Shown here piece by piece: positions 51,061 to 61,100 of a stretch of 64,000 nt of DNA; within the stretch, counting starts at the first letter, position 1, and every line of letters begins with the position of its first letter. The position numbers were made by a program, and so were the translations under genes. The stretch comes from Mycolicibacterium confluentis (GTDB lineage Bacteria > Actinomycetota > Actinomycetes > Mycobacteriales > Mycobacteriaceae). The notes under the pieces are model-generated. The model made no database searches. It was given only the letters and a program-made list of their open reading frames with translations, and was not told the origin of the DNA. The stretch spans positions 744,001 to 808,000 of the forward strand of contig NZ_AP022612.1 in the NCBI RefSeq assembly GCF_010729895.1, given 5' to 3'.

Positions 51061-53032
51061 GGCCACAAGCCCCTACCTCCGCCAGCACGCCGACAACCCC
51101 GTGCACTGGTGGGAATGGACGCCGGAGGCGTTGGCTGAGGCCGCGCACCGCGACGTCCCGATCCTGTTGTCGATCGGATACGCGGCCTGCCACTGGTGTC
51201 ATGTGATGGCCCACGAGTCGTTCGAGGACGACGAGGTCGCGGCGGTCATGAACGCCGGATTCGTGTGCATCAAGGTCGACCGTGAGGAACGCCCCGATCT
51301 GGACGCGGTCTACATGAACGCGACGGTCGCGCTGACCGGCCAGGGCGGTTGGCCGATGACGTGCTTCCTGACGCCGGACGGGCGTCCGTTCTTCTGCGGG
51401 ACGTACTACCCCAAGCCGCAGTTCCTGCAACTCCTTTCGGCGGTCGAGGACACCTGGCAGGGCCGTCGCGACGAAGTCGAGCAGGCATCAGACCACATCA
51501 CCGGCGAGTTGCGCAGGATGGCCGGAGGGCTGCCCGACGGTGGGGTGGAAGTCTCGGCCGAGTTGTGCGAACACGCCGTTGCCATGGTGCTGCGCGAGGA
51601 GGACACCGCGCGCGGCGGCTTCGGCGGCGCCCCCAAGTTCCCGCCGTCGGCACTGCTGGAGGGACTGCTGCGCAACTATGAGCGCACCGGGTCCGACGAG
51701 GTGTTGGCGGCGGTGGCGCGCACGGGTTCGGCCATGGCGCGCGGCGGCATCTACGACCAGTTGGCCGGCGGATTCGCCCGCTACAGCGTCGACAACGACT
51801 GGGTGGTGCCGCATTTCGAGAAGATGCTGTACGACAACGCGCTGCTGCTGAGGGCGTACGCGCATTGGGCACGGCGCACCGGTGATCCGTTGGCGGTGCG
51901 TGTAGCGGGTCAGACAGCTGACTTCCTGCTGCGCGATCTGTCGGCGGGCGACATGTTCATCTCGTCGCTGGACGCCGACGCCGACGGCGTCGAGGGCTCC
52001 ACCTACGTGTGGACCCCGGATCGGTTGCGCGACGTCCTCGGTGATGACGACGGACGTTGGGCTGCAGAGGTGTTCGAAGTCACCGCGGGCGGCACGTTCG
52101 AACACGGCAGCTCGGTGCTGCAACTGCTGTCTGATCCGGGTGACCCTGAGCGATTGCGCCGGGTCAGCGCGGCGTTGCTGACGGCGCGCGCGGAGCGGAT
52201 TCAGCCCGGCCGTGACGACAAGGTGATCGCGGCATGGAACGGCCTGGCGATCACCGCGCTCGGCGAGGCCAGCGTGGCGCTGGACCGTCCTGATCTTCTT
52301 GAGGCCGCAATCCGTTGTGCGCGTGCGCTGTTGGATGTCCATCTGGTCAACGGCAGGCTGCGGCGCGCAAGCCTCGGCGGACGGGTCGGCGACAGTGTCG
52401 CGATCCTCGAGGACCACGCCACCCTGGCCACCGGCCTGCTCACACTGCATCAACTCACCGGTGCGGCGGAGTGGGTCACCGCGGCCACCGCGCTTCTGGA
52501 CACCGCGTTGGCGCACTTCACCGATCCGGACCGCCCCGGTCGGTGGTTCGACACGGCCGATGACGCCGAGCAGTTGATGGTCCGGCCGGCCGACCCGATC
52601 GACGGCGCCACCCCGTCTGGAGCCTCCACGATCGCCGAAGCCCTCTTGACCGCAGCGCATCTCGTCGACGTCGACCGTGCGTCGACCTATGCGGCCGCCG
52701 CCGCGGAGACCCTGCTCGCGCACACTCCGGTGCTGGCGCGCGCGGCCCGGTCGGCTGGGCACTGGCTGGCGGTGGCCGAGACCGCGGTGCGTGGGCCTCT
52801 GCAGATCGCGGTGGCGTGCGAGGGCTCTGACTCCGCGCTGCTCGCGCAGGCCCGCAGGTTGGCACCCGGCGGCGCCGTCGTCGTCGGGGGAGAGGTTGAC
52901 TCGTCGCCGCTGCTGCTGCGCCGGGATCGCGTCGACGGCGCGGATGCGGCCTACGTGTGCCGCGGCACGGTGTGCGATCTGCCCGTCACGGACGTCGGGG
53001 ATCTGGCCGCCGCGCTGAACACGTCCGTGTAG
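51041..53032 (+). CDS. DUF255/YyaL-type thioredoxin-domain protein (Rv1084-like)
   Basis: A 663-residue protein. The N-terminal 160 residues are a thioredoxin-like DUF255 domain with HWWEWTPEAL, SIGYAACHWCHVMAHESFED (CxxC as CHWC) and KVDREERPDLDAVYM. The remainder is an (alpha/alpha)6-barrel-like region similar to N-acylglucosamine 2-epimerases (KFPPSALLEGLLRNYERTG, LADGVEGSTYVWTPD-type segments). Spermatogenesis-associated protein 20/YyaL family; reaction unknown. GTG 51041 gives the family N-terminus ([20 protein letters not shown]). It is in the mca operon. Confidence 0.9.
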   Translation: MANRLGEATSPYLRQHADNPVHWWEWTPEALAEAAHRDVPILLSIGYAACHWCHVMAHESFEDDEVAAVMNAGFVCIKVDREERPDLDAVYMNATVALTGQGGWPMTCFLTPDGRPFFCGTYYPKPQFLQLLSAVEDTWQGRRDEVEQASDHITGELRRMAGGLPDGGVEVSAELCEHAVAMVLREEDTARGGFGGAPKFPPSALLEGLLRNYERTGSDEVLAAVARTGSAMARGGIYDQLAGGFARYSVDNDWVVPHFEKMLYDNALLLRAYAHWARRTGDPLAVRVAGQTADFLLRDLSAGDMFISSLDADADGVEGSTYVWTPDRLRDVLGDDDGRWAAEVFEVTAGGTFEHGSSVLQLLSDPGDPERLRRVSAALLTARAERIQPGRDDKVIAAWNGLAITALGEASVALDRPDLLEAAIRCARALLDVHLVNGRLRRASLGGRVGDSVAILEDHATLATGLLTLHQLTGAAEWVTAATALLDTALAHFTDPDRPGRWFDTADDAEQLMVRPADPIDGATPSGASTIAEALLTAAHLVDVDRASTYAAAAAETLLAHTPVLARAARSAGHWLAVAETAVRGPLQIAVACEGSDSALLAQARRLAPGGAVVVGGEVDSSPLLLRRDRVDGADAAYVCRGTVCDLPVTDVGDLAAALNTSV

Positions 53033-53042
53033 CGTGCGGCAC

Positions 53043-53411
53043 ATGAGTTTTGAGCCGGATGCCCTGAAAGCCTTCGTAAACCGCTACCTCGACACTGTCG
53101 TCAACGGCTCGGCCGACGACGTCGCGGCGCTCTACGCCGAGGACGCCACGCTTGAGGACCCGGTGGGCTGCGGCGAAGTGCACATCGGCCGGCAGGCCAT
53201 CGCGGGTTTCTACAAGAATCTGGGCGGCGCCGAGCTCACGACCGAACTGCTGAGCTTCCGCCCGGGCGGCAACGAGGCCGCCTTCATCTTCGCGATCACC
53301 GTCGGCGGTGCCATGCGCATCGAGCCCATCGAGGTGATGACGTTCAACAGCGACGGCCTGATCACGGCGATGAAGGCGTACTGGAGTCCGGCAGACGTCA
53401 CCCAGCTGTGA
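53043..53411 (+). CDS. SnoaL-like / ketosteroid isomerase-like protein
   Basis: A 122-residue NTF2-like fold similar to steroid delta-isomerase: YLDTVVNGSADDVAALYAED, ATLEDPVGCGEVHIGRQAIA and the strand IEVMTFNSDGLITAMKAYW. A catalytic Tyr/Asp pair may be present, but ksi activity cannot be asserted from fold alone. It starts at ATG 53043, 10 bp after the preceding gene, and is convergent with the hemolysin III gene. Confidence 0.82.
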   Translation: MSFEPDALKAFVNRYLDTVVNGSADDVAALYAEDATLEDPVGCGEVHIGRQAIAGFYKNLGGAELTTELLSFRPGGNEAAFIFAITVGGAMRIEPIEVMTFNSDGLITAMKAYWSPADVTQL

Positions 53412-53459
53412 CGGTCTAGGCGACGTGCCGGTCCAGGCGGGTCCAGAAGATCTGACGGT

Positions 53460-54191
53460 CTAGAAGACCGCGAACCACATCGCGATGTAGTGGCAGACCG
53501 CCGCGACCGCGGTGCAGGCGTGGAAGAACTCGTGGTGGCCGAACGTGGTGGGCCACGGGTTGGGCCATTTGAGCGCGTAGAGCACACCGCCGATGCTGTA
53601 CAGCGCGCCGCCGACGATCAGCAGCACGACCGCGGCCACGCCGGCGCCGTTCATGATCGGGCCGATGAACCAGGCCGCGACCCAGCCCAACAGGATGTAC
53701 AGCGGCACCCCGAGCCAGCGGGGTGCGGTCGGCCAGAGCATCTTCAGCAGCACGCCCGCGATGGCACCGCCCCACACGATCCAGAACAGCACCATGCCCT
53801 TGGCGGACGGCAGGGCCAGCAGCGCGAACGGCGTGTAACTGCCGGCGATGAAGATGAAGATCATCGAGTGGTCGAGGCGCTTCATCCATTTGCGCGCTGT
53901 GGCTGAGCGCCAGTTCACCCGGTGGTAGGTGCCGCTGACGGCGAACATCGCCACGATCGTGAAGGTGTAGAGCAGCGTCGCCAGACCGGCGCGCGTCGAT
54001 TCGAGCGACCACGACACCGAAACCAGTGCGGCGCCTGCGATGAACGCCACAATGGCGGAGTAGACGTGAATCCAGCCGCGGGCGCGTGGCTTGCCGAGGA
54101 ATTCGGCCACCCCGTCGACGACGGCCTGTGGGAAGTCTTCTGCGAGGTCGATCTGCGTGATCTCTCGCTTACCGCTCGTGGGGGCACTCAT
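53460..54191 (-). CDS. Hemolysin III / PAQR family membrane protein (Rv1085c-like)
   Basis: A 243-residue protein with seven membrane helices and the PAQR signature [31 protein letters not shown] and the C-terminal metal-ligand histidines [20 protein letters not shown]. The family resembles adiponectin receptors (zinc-dependent hydrolase core); the haemolysin name is historical. The start is ATG 54191. Divergent from the Z-isoprenyl diphosphate synthase gene. Confidence 0.92.
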   Translation of the reverse strand: MSAPTSGKREITQIDLAEDFPQAVVDGVAEFLGKPRARGWIHVYSAIVAFIAGAALVSVSWSLESTRAGLATLLYTFTIVAMFAVSGTYHRVNWRSATARKWMKRLDHSMIFIFIAGSYTPFALLALPSAKGMVLFWIVWGGAIAGVLLKMLWPTAPRWLGVPLYILLGWVAAWFIGPIMNGAGVAAVVLLIVGGALYSIGGVLYALKWPNPWPTTFGHHEFFHACTAVAAVCHYIAMWFAVF

Positions 54192-54267
54192 TGGCTGATC
54201 TCCGTGGTCCGCTGGTACTGCCCGGATCGTTCGAGGTTCACCCCGCATGACAGTAGTCTCAATTGTT

Positions 54268-55065
54268 GTGGACATCATTCCCCCGCGTCTCAAAGAGCCC
54301 GTTTATCGGCTCTATGAAATGCGGCTGCGCCACGACCTGAAGCGATCTCGCTCACAACTGCCTCGCCACATCGCCGTGCTGTGCGACGGAAACCGGCGCT
54401 GGGCACGGGATGCGGGGTACGACGACGTCAGCGTCGGCTACCGGATGGGCGCGGCGAAGATCGCCGAGATGCTGCGTTGGTGTCAGGCCGCGGGCATCGA
54501 GATGACCACCGTGTACCTGCTGTCGACCGAGAATCTGCGCCGCGATCCCGAGGAGTTGGCGGCGCTGATCGAGATCATCACCGAGGTGGTCGAGGAGATC
54601 TGCGCGCCGGCCAACCATTGGAGCGTGCGCACCGTCGGAGACCTCGAACTGCTGGGCGACGAGACGGCCCGCAGGCTGCGGCACGCGGTCGAGTCCACAC
54701 CGTCGGAGGATTCCGCCGGGGCCTTCCACGTCAACGTCGCGGTCGGCTACGGCGGCCGCCAGGAGATCGTCGACGCCGTGCGCGCGCTGCTGTCCAAGGA
54801 GCTGGCCAACGGCGCGACGGCCGAGCAGTTGATCGACGCGGTCTCGGTCGAGGGGATCTCGGAGAACCTCTACACGTCGGGCCAACCCGATCCCGATCTG
54901 GTGATCCGGACGTCGGGCGAGCAGCGGCTCTCGGGGTTCCTGCTGTGGCAGAGCGCGTACTCGGAGATGTGGTTCACCGAGGCGCACTGGCCCGAGTTCC
55001 GGCGGGTGGACTTCCTGCGCGCCCTGCGCGACTACAGCGCACGACATCGACGGTTCGGGATCTGA
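54268..55065 (+). CDS. Short-chain Z-isoprenyl diphosphate synthase (Rv1086-like)
   Basis: A 265-residue cis-prenyltransferase. [18 protein letters not shown] is the catalytic Asp/Asn-Arg-Arg-Trp pocket; [20 protein letters not shown] and [12 protein letters not shown] complete the diphosphate site. M. tuberculosis Rv1086 makes omega,E,Z-farnesyl diphosphate, a precursor of decaprenyl phosphate for cell-wall assembly. The start GTG 54268 gives the Rv1086-like N-terminus ([10 protein letters not shown]) and lies 5 nt after a TAGTCT box, suggesting a leaderless message; ATG 54247 is possible. Confidence 0.92.
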   Translation: MDIIPPRLKEPVYRLYEMRLRHDLKRSRSQLPRHIAVLCDGNRRWARDAGYDDVSVGYRMGAAKIAEMLRWCQAAGIEMTTVYLLSTENLRRDPEELAALIEIITEVVEEICAPANHWSVRTVGDLELLGDETARRLRHAVESTPSEDSAGAFHVNVAVGYGGRQEIVDAVRALLSKELANGATAEQLIDAVSVEGISENLYTSGQPDPDLVIRTSGEQRLSGFLLWQSAYSEMWFTEAHWPEFRRVDFLRALRDYSARHRRFGI

Positions 55066-55069
55066 GCCC

Positions 55070-56434
55070 ATGGCTGCGCTCTCGGCGGTGGTGTTCACGC
55101 TGAGCTGGTGGCTCGGCCTCTACCTCCTGGCGCGCAATCCGCGGAAACCCGTGCTGGTGCTCGCCGCGGCGGGGTTGTGCAGCTTCGCGCTCGTCGTTGC
55201 CCTCGACGCGATCCGGTTGACCTCGGACCACCACGCCGAACTCCTGGGCCGCATCGAGATCCACCTTGTGGCGCTGCCGGGAATCGCGTGGTCCGCGGTG
55301 CTTCTCGAACTGGCGCGCTCCGGTGAGCGCTGGCGCAGCCGGATCGGGCAGGGCGCGGCGCTCGCGGTGATCGCGGTGGCGGCGCTGGTCGGTGCGACCT
55401 GGGCCGGCGGGGTCGAGGGGCCGCTGCGGTCCGGGCACTGGTTGATGTTCATTTCGATCTCGACCGCCGCGCTGGCGGCCATGGTCGTCGCGGTTCGGAA
55501 CAGGCCGCGCCCGGGTTCGGTGGTGGGCGTCGTCGTCGTCGCGACGCTGTTCTTCGCTTTGGCGAACGCGATCCTGGTGATTCCGCTGGGCCTTGTGCCC
55601 AGTTGGCTCGCGCTGGCGTCCACCGGGTTCGACGTGCTGCTGCTCGGCGTCGCGGTGGCCGTCTGGGACGCCTTCGACGAGGGGCAGGCGCTGCGCGCTG
55701 ACATGCTGCGCTCGTTCGTGGGCACGATCCTGGTGGCCGCACTCTTCGGCGGTCAGGCCCTGCTGGGCGTTGCGGTGATCCCGGAGGACGGGCGCACCGT
55801 GGTGACCGCGCTGCTGTTCACGAGCCTGGCGGTCGCGATCGCCATCAACGTGCTGGCCGATCCGCTGGCCGGGGTGCTGGACCGGTTGGCGTTCTCCCGG
55901 TCGCCCGCGCTGCGTGCCGACCGGGCGGCGTTGCGCAGCACCGAGGCCGCGCTGCCCCTGCGGTCCGAGAGCTCCCTCGACGGCGTCGACGACGAGACAT
56001 TCGCGCGCCTGACCCGGCGGGCATTGGGCCACTACGCGGACCTGAGCAAGCTGGTGGCCAGTCCCTTGACCGCGCTGCCGGTGATCGGTGAGCGCCTGGC
56101 CGCCCGCGGCGCACCCGACCAACCGCTCGAGCGCGCCAATGAACTCAAGGCCGTGCTCGCCGACCGCATCGCCGCACTCAAACCCCGCGACGGCCGCGAG
56201 TTCGGAACCACCGAGGAGTGGAGGTACTACAACTCGCTGTACTTCCCGTACGTCGTCGGGGTGCGCGCGTACGCCCAGAATGCGACCGCCGCCGGTTTGG
56301 ATCCCGTCGCGCGGCAGGCGTGGCAGTGGATGGTCACCGACGTGCCGCAGCGCTCTCTGCACAACTGGCAGAACGCCGCCGCGAGGGTGATCGCGGCGGA
56401 CCTGCGGGCACCCGCCACAGTGTCCAGCGAGTGA
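55070..56434 (+). CDS. Multi-pass membrane protein of unknown function
   Basis: A 454-residue protein: about eight N-terminal hydrophobic helices over residues 1-260 and a soluble C-terminal region of about 190 residues (DETFARLTRRALGHYADLSK, DGREFGTTEEWRYYNSLYFP, QAWQWMVTDVPQRSLHNWQN). The membrane part resembles 7TM-like sensor modules but no kinase or nucleotide-binding domain follows. It starts 4 bp after the Z-isoprenyl synthase stop, so cotranscription is likely. I do not recognise the family. Confidence 0.72.
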   Translation: MAALSAVVFTLSWWLGLYLLARNPRKPVLVLAAAGLCSFALVVALDAIRLTSDHHAELLGRIEIHLVALPGIAWSAVLLELARSGERWRSRIGQGAALAVIAVAALVGATWAGGVEGPLRSGHWLMFISISTAALAAMVVAVRNRPRPGSVVGVVVVATLFFALANAILVIPLGLVPSWLALASTGFDVLLLGVAVAVWDAFDEGQALRADMLRSFVGTILVAALFGGQALLGVAVIPEDGRTVVTALLFTSLAVAIAINVLADPLAGVLDRLAFSRSPALRADRAALRSTEAALPLRSESSLDGVDDETFARLTRRALGHYADLSKLVASPLTALPVIGERLAARGAPDQPLERANELKAVLADRIAALKPRDGREFGTTEEWRYYNSLYFPYVVGVRAYAQNATAAGLDPVARQAWQWMVTDVPQRSLHNWQNAAARVIAADLRAPATVSSE

Positions 56435-56527
56435 TCTGGCAGTGGTTGGCAGTGCGGGTGGTCGATCTGGCAGTGGCCGCTGAGCAGCATTTCTCCTGTA
56501 AGCAACCCACGATCACAGGAGATCGCA

Positions 56528-56935
56528 ATGACTGCCACCACCACCAGGACCACCCCGGACCAGACCGACTCCCTGCTGCGTCTGGCCCTCCGATTGGACG
56601 CCACCCTGACCGGCATCTGCGGTCTGGCCGTGGCGGCATTCGCCGGTCCGCTGGCTGAGTTGACCGGGCTGACGTCGACCATCACCTACGTCCTCGGCGC
56701 CGCGCTGGTGCTCTACGGCGTGGTGGTCTACGGCTTGGCTGGTCTGCGTCTGCTGCGCCGCGCGGGCATCGGCGTGATGATCGCGAACCTCGTCTGCACC
56801 GTGGGCGCGGTGTTGGTCGTGGTGGAGGGCCTGGCGCCGCTGACCGGAGTGGGTGTCGCGGTGGCGCTGGCCTCGGCGGTCTACACGACCTTCTTCGCCG
56901 CGTGGCAGTACCTCGGAGTGCGCCGTCTGGCGTGA
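56528..56935 (+). CDS. Four-helix integral membrane protein
   Basis: A 135-residue protein with four hydrophobic helices (LTGICGLAVAAFAGPLAELT, ITYVLGAALVLYGVVVYGLA, IGVMIANLVCTVGAVLVVVE, VGVAVALASAVYTTFFAAW) and a short polar N-terminus rich in Thr. Common type of small mycobacterial integral membrane protein; function unknown. ATG 56528 follows CAGGAGATCGCA. Confidence 0.8.
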   Translation: MTATTTRTTPDQTDSLLRLALRLDATLTGICGLAVAAFAGPLAELTGLTSTITYVLGAALVLYGVVVYGLAGLRLLRRAGIGVMIANLVCTVGAVLVVVEGLAPLTGVGVAVALASAVYTTFFAAWQYLGVRRLA

Positions 56936-57250
56936 CTCCCTCCGCCCGGTGCGGGGTGTGCCGTCGCAAGAGGTTACGGCGCTGCACCCCCGCACCGGTT
57001 TCTGCGGTGTGTGGCGTCTGGCGCCGGTCAGACTCCACACATCGCTTCAGAGTTTGCGCAGGCACCGTTCCGGCCCGGAGATTTTCCCATCGCCCACCTC
57101 TGGGCGAATTTCGTCGGGGATCCGCCGAGCACGCATCCACGTACAGAATTCGGCCTCGGAACCGTACGCCAGTGCACGCTGGGCGCAGATCCGACACCTG
57201 CCCGCCTGCGATGTGTGGAGTCTGGCGCCGGTCAGGCGCCACCGGGCCAC
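56936..57250. other. Repeat-rich convergent intergenic region downstream of coaA
   Basis: This 315-bp gap holds no credible gene. It contains an inverted repeat at about 56945-56999 (CCGGTGCGGGGTG against CACCCCCGCACCGG), the first copy of a 62-bp direct repeat (57002-57063), and 140 bp of non-repeated spacer before the second copy, which overlaps the coaA stop. Confidence 0.7.
57002..57063. repeat. 62-bp direct repeat, copy A (partial duplicate of coaA 3' end)
   Basis: It aligns without gaps to 57206-57267 (50 of 62 matches by eye). On the minus strand it repeats the coaA C-terminal codons LRKL and then a different stop (TGA instead of TAA). It contains a hairpin, GTGTGGCGTCTGGC against GGTCAGACTCCACAC around the GGCGCC centre. 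Confidence 0.75.
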
Positions 57251-57267
57251 TTAGAGTTTGCGCAGGC
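57206..57267. repeat. 62-bp direct repeat, copy B (includes coaA stop)
   Basis: Second copy, spanning the last five coaA codons, its stop and 45 bp beyond, with the same GGCGCC-centred dyad. Exactly the same length as copy A and 204 bp away. Confidence 0.75.
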
Positions 57268-58189
57268 GCAGGCGGTTGATCGAGTGGTCGGAGTCCTTGC
57301 GCAGCACCAGCGTCGCGCGCGGGCGTGTCGGCAGGATGTTCTCGATCAGGTTGGGCCGGTTGATCGAATGCCAGATGTCGCGCGCAGCGAACTCGGCCTG
57401 CTCGTCGGTCAGCGTGGCGTAACTGTGGAAGTGCGACTGCGGGTCGGCGAACGCGCCGGCACGCATCGACAGGAACCGCGAGATGTACCAATGCTCGATG
57501 TCCTCGATGCGGGCGTCGACGTAGACCGAGAAGTCGAACAGGTCCGAGACCATCAGCGTGGGACCGGTCTGCAGGACGTTGAGACCCTCGAGAATGAGGA
57601 TGTCAGGGTGGCGCACGGTGTGCTTCTCGTCGGGCACGATGTCGTAGATCAGGTGCGAGTACACCGGTGCGCAGGCCAACTCCGCGCCGGACTTCACCGT
57701 CGTGACGAAGCGCATCAGGGCTCGTCGGTCGTAGCTTTCCGGAAAGCCCTTGCGGTGCATGATGTTCCGCCGGGACAGCTCGGCGTTCGGGTAGAGGAAC
57801 CCGTCGGTGGTGACCAGGTCCACCCGCCGGTGCGGTTCCCAGCGGGCCAGCAGGGCCTGCAGCACACGCGCGGTGGTCGACTTTCCCACCGCGACGCTTC
57901 CGGCCACACCGATGATGAACGGCACCGGACGGTCCGGATTCTGCTGCGGTTCGCCGAGGAACTCCGCGGTGGCCGCGAACAGTCGCTGACGCGCTGCGAC
58001 CTGGAGATGGATCAGCCGCGCGAGCGGCAGATAGACCTCTTCGACCTCGAGCAGATCCAACTGCTCACCGAGGCCGCGCAGTCCGAAGAGCTCTTCTTCG
58101 GTCAGCTTCAGCGGCGTGGACATACGGAGGGAGCGCCATTGCGTTCGGTCGAACTCCACATAAGGGCTCGGCTCGCTCAGCCGCGACAT
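57251..58189 (-). CDS. coaA: Pantothenate kinase, type I
   Basis: A 312-residue CoaA, the same length as the M. tuberculosis enzyme. The P-loop is [12 protein letters not shown] (residues 94-105), followed by [12 protein letters not shown] (catalytic Asp), [14 protein letters not shown] and [11 protein letters not shown]. It phosphorylates pantothenate, the committed step of CoA synthesis, and is feedback-inhibited by CoA in this family. The start is ATG 58189. Its last codons are part of a duplicated repeat. Confidence 0.96.
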   Translation of the reverse strand: MSRLSEPSPYVEFDRTQWRSLRMSTPLKLTEEELFGLRGLGEQLDLLEVEEVYLPLARLIHLQVAARQRLFAATAEFLGEPQQNPDRPVPFIIGVAGSVAVGKSTTARVLQALLARWEPHRRVDLVTTDGFLYPNAELSRRNIMHRKGFPESYDRRALMRFVTTVKSGAELACAPVYSHLIYDIVPDEKHTVRHPDILILEGLNVLQTGPTLMVSDLFDFSVYVDARIEDIEHWYISRFLSMRAGAFADPQSHFHSYATLTDEQAEFAARDIWHSINRPNLIENILPTRPRATLVLRKDSDHSINRLRLRKL

Positions 58190-58246
58190 GGCGTTCAGTC
58201 TTACAGCACGCGCTGAGCGGTCGCCGTGTGGGTAGCGTTGAGCGTC

Positions 58247-59461
58247 ATGGAACCCGCCACCCTGATCCGCGAGTACCTGTTGCTCGGCCTGCGCTTCGAT
58301 CGCATCGAAGAGGGCTACGTCGACTCGTTCACCGGCGATGCGGCGCTGCGCCGCATCGTGGCCGACGAGGCCGCACCCGCCCCCGCCGACCTCACCAGGC
58401 AGGCGCAGCGCCTCCTCGACGCGCTGCCAGGAGTCCCCCGCCAAGACGGATTCGACGAGACCCGCGCGGCGTATGTGGGCGCACATCTGCGTGCATTGGA
58501 GTGCGCGGGACGCAAGTTCGCGGGGGAGGAAGTCGGGTTCGTCGACGAGGTCCGCGACTACTTCGACGTCGAGATCAGCAAGGGTGACGAGGACCGCTAC
58601 CGCGAGGCGCACGCGCGCCTCGACGACGTGCTCGGCGGCGCGGGGCCGCTGGCCGAGCGCATGGAGGCGGACCGGCGCAACGACGAGATCCCGCCCGAAC
58701 GTCTCGGTGAGTGCATCGAGGCGTTCTCCAGCGCGCTGCGGGACCGCGTCCGCGCCGAGTTCCCTCTGCCCGACCGCGAGACCGTGGTCTACGAGATCGT
58801 GACCGACAAGCCCTGGTCGGGGTTCAACTACTACCAGGGCGACTACCGCTCAACCGTCGCCGTCAACGCCGACCTGCGGCAGCAGATGTCGAACCTGCCG
58901 TCGCTGGTGGCCCACGAGTCCTACCCGGGTCATCACACCGAGCACTGCCGCAAGGAGGCCGGCCTGGTCGAGGGGCTCGGTCAGCAGGAACAGACGATCT
59001 TCCTGGTCAACACCCCGCAGTGCCTCATGGCCGAGGGCCTGGCCGACCTCGCGCTGTACGCCGCGATCGGCCCGGAGTGGGGCAGCTGGGCAGCCGAGAT
59101 CTACGCGGACCTCGGCCTGCGGTTCGACGGCGAGCGCGCCCAGGCGATCTCCGCGGCGCGGGCGACGCTGGCCGACGTGCGGCAGGACGCCGCGCTGATG
59201 CTGCACGACGAGCACCGCGACATCGACGACGTCGTGGCGTTCGTGCGCCGCTGGCTGCTGGTGGACGACACCAGGGCCCGGCAGATGATGCGATTCCTGT
59301 CGTCGCCGCTGTGGCGCGCCTACACCAGCACCTACGTCGAGGGCTACCGCCTGCTGCGGCCGTGGCTGGACAACCGGCCGGCCGGACAGAGCCTGACGCA
59401 GCGGTTCGGTCGGCTGCTCGATGAACCGCTGATCCCGTCGGCGCTGCGGGCCGCGGCCTGA
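58247..59461 (+). CDS. DUF885 metallopeptidase-like protein
   Basis: A 404-residue protein of the DUF885 family, which resembles M3/thermolysin-like peptidases. The candidate zinc site is [14 protein letters not shown] (HExxxxHH, first His223), with a downstream Glu in [11 protein letters not shown]. No signal peptide. DUF885 proteins are usually longer (about 550-600 residues), so this is a short form. ATG 58247 lies 8 nt after a TAGCGT box, consistent with a leaderless transcript. Divergent from coaA. Confidence 0.85.
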   Translation: MEPATLIREYLLLGLRFDRIEEGYVDSFTGDAALRRIVADEAAPAPADLTRQAQRLLDALPGVPRQDGFDETRAAYVGAHLRALECAGRKFAGEEVGFVDEVRDYFDVEISKGDEDRYREAHARLDDVLGGAGPLAERMEADRRNDEIPPERLGECIEAFSSALRDRVRAEFPLPDRETVVYEIVTDKPWSGFNYYQGDYRSTVAVNADLRQQMSNLPSLVAHESYPGHHTEHCRKEAGLVEGLGQQEQTIFLVNTPQCLMAEGLADLALYAAIGPEWGSWAAEIYADLGLRFDGERAQAISAARATLADVRQDAALMLHDEHRDIDDVVAFVRRWLLVDDTRARQMMRFLSSPLWRAYTSTYVEGYRLLRPWLDNRPAGQSLTQRFGRLLDEPLIPSALRAAA

Positions 59462-59502
59462 CGCACTCCGAACGCGGAGTTTGGCCTACCAGGCTCGCGG
59501 AT

Positions 59503-59508
59503 TAGGCT
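59503..59508 (+). promoter_or_regulatory. -10 element of leaderless glyA transcript
   Basis: TAGGCT ends 7 nt before ATG 59516, the spacing expected if transcription starts at the A of the start codon. No Shine-Dalgarno sequence is present. Confidence 0.6.
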
Positions 59509-59515
59509 GACGGGC

Positions 59516-61000
59516 ATGACTGCAGACTCCACCGCGACAGCCTCCTCCGCAGCCCCCGGCGCCGAGTACGCCGCGACGGCGAGTGTGGCCTACCGAGCCG
59601 CGCTGGAGGTCATCGAGTCGGTGGAACCGCGCGTTGCCGCGGCGACCCGCAAGGAGCTGGCCGACCAGCGCGATTCGCTCAAGCTGATCGCCAGCGAGAA
59701 CTACGCCTCGCCAGCGGTGCTGCTGACGATGGGCACCTGGTTCTCCGACAAGTACGCCGAGGGCACCGTCGGCCACCGGTTCTACGCCGCCTGCCAGAAC
59801 GTCGACACCGTCGAGGCGCTGGCCGCCGAGCACGCGCGCGAACTGTTCGGCGCGCCGTACGCCTACGCGCAGCCGCACTCGGGCATCGACGCCAACCTGG
59901 TCGCCTACTGGGCGATCCTGGCCACCCGCGTCGAGGCGCCGGGCCTGGCCGAACTGGGCGCTAAGCACGTCAACGACCTGTCCGAGGCGGACTGGGAGAA
60001 GCTGCGCGCCAAGCTCGGCAACCAGCGCCTGCTGGGCATGTCGCTGGACACCGGCGGCCATCTCACGCACGGCTTCCGGCCCAACATCTCCGGCAAGATG
60101 TTCCACCAGCGTCAGTACGGCACGGACCCGAAGACCGGCCTGATCGACTACGACGTCGTCGCGGCGGCGGCCCGGGAGTTCAAGCCGCTGGTGCTCGTCG
60201 CGGGCTACTCGGCCTACCCGCGCCGGATCAACTTCGCCAAGATGCGTGAGATCGCCGACGAAGTTGGCGCGACGCTGATGGTCGACATGGCGCACTTCGC
60301 GGGTTTGGTCGCCGGCAAGGTGTTCACGGGCGACGAGAACCCGGTGCCGCACGCCCACGTCACGACCACGACCACGCACAAGTCGCTGCGCGGTCCGCGC
60401 GGTGGTCTGGTGCTGGCCACTGAGGAGTACGCACCGGCGGTCGACAAGGGCTGCCCGATGGTGCTCGGTGGCCCGCTGTCGCACGTCATGGCGGCCAAGG
60501 CCGTCGCGTTGGCCGAGGCCCGTCAGCCCGCGTTCCAGAGCTATGCGCAGGCCGTCGCCGACAACGCGAAGGCCCTGGCCGACGGCTTCCTCAAGCGCGG
60601 TGGTCAGCTGGTCACCGGCGGCACCGACAACCATCTGGTGCTGCTGGATGTGACGTCGTTCGGCCTGACGGGCCGGCAGGCCGAGTCCGCGCTGCTGGAC
60701 GCCGGCATCGTCACCAACCGCAACGCCATCCCGGCCGACCCGAACGGCGCCTGGTACACCAGCGGCATCCGGTTCGGCACCCCGGCGCTGACCACGCGGG
60801 GCTTCGGCGCCGACGACTTCGACCGCGTCGCGGAACTCGTCGTCGAGGTGCTGTCCAACACGCAGCCCACGAAGGTCGACGGTCCCGCTGGGCATTCCAA
60901 GGCGAAGTACACCCTGGCCGACGGCACTGCCGACCGCGTGCACGCCGCGAGCGCGGAACTGCTGGCCGCCAACCCGCTGTACCCGGGCTTGACGCTCTGA
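59516..61000 (+). CDS. glyA: Serine hydroxymethyltransferase, long form
   Basis: A 494-residue PLP enzyme that interconverts serine and glycine with tetrahydrofolate. The Schiff-base Lys289 sits in [31 protein letters not shown] and [14 protein letters not shown] are family signatures. Usual GlyA is 415-430 residues; this one has about 25 extra N-terminal residues and an insert (residues about 138-172, [20 protein letters not shown]) before the [12 protein letters not shown] motif, as in the long-form SHMT subgroup. M. tuberculosis carries the short GlyA1 in this position. Confidence 0.94.
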   Translation: MTADSTATASSAAPGAEYAATASVAYRAALEVIESVEPRVAAATRKELADQRDSLKLIASENYASPAVLLTMGTWFSDKYAEGTVGHRFYAACQNVDTVEALAAEHARELFGAPYAYAQPHSGIDANLVAYWAILATRVEAPGLAELGAKHVNDLSEADWEKLRAKLGNQRLLGMSLDTGGHLTHGFRPNISGKMFHQRQYGTDPKTGLIDYDVVAAAAREFKPLVLVAGYSAYPRRINFAKMREIADEVGATLMVDMAHFAGLVAGKVFTGDENPVPHAHVTTTTTHKSLRGPRGGLVLATEEYAPAVDKGCPMVLGGPLSHVMAAKAVALAEARQPAFQSYAQAVADNAKALADGFLKRGGQLVTGGTDNHLVLLDVTSFGLTGRQAESALLDAGIVTNRNAIPADPNGAWYTSGIRFGTPALTTRGFGADDFDRVAELVVEVLSNTQPTKVDGPAGHSKAKYTLADGTADRVHAASAELLAANPLYPGLTL

Positions 61001-61087
61001 CCTGATCGCGAAGCCGGGCGTGGGGACTTTCGTCACCAATGTGGCGACACCCCCTGCCCCGATTTCAAGGAACATGTGAACCCGGGT

Positions 61088-61093
61088 TACAGT
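61088..61093 (+). promoter_or_regulatory. -10 element of leaderless desA2 transcript
   Basis: TACAGT ends 7 nt before ATG 61101; TTCAAG 18 bp upstream is a candidate -35. No ribosome site is visible, so a leaderless mRNA is likely. Confidence 0.6.
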
Positions 61094-61100
61094 TAGTTTC

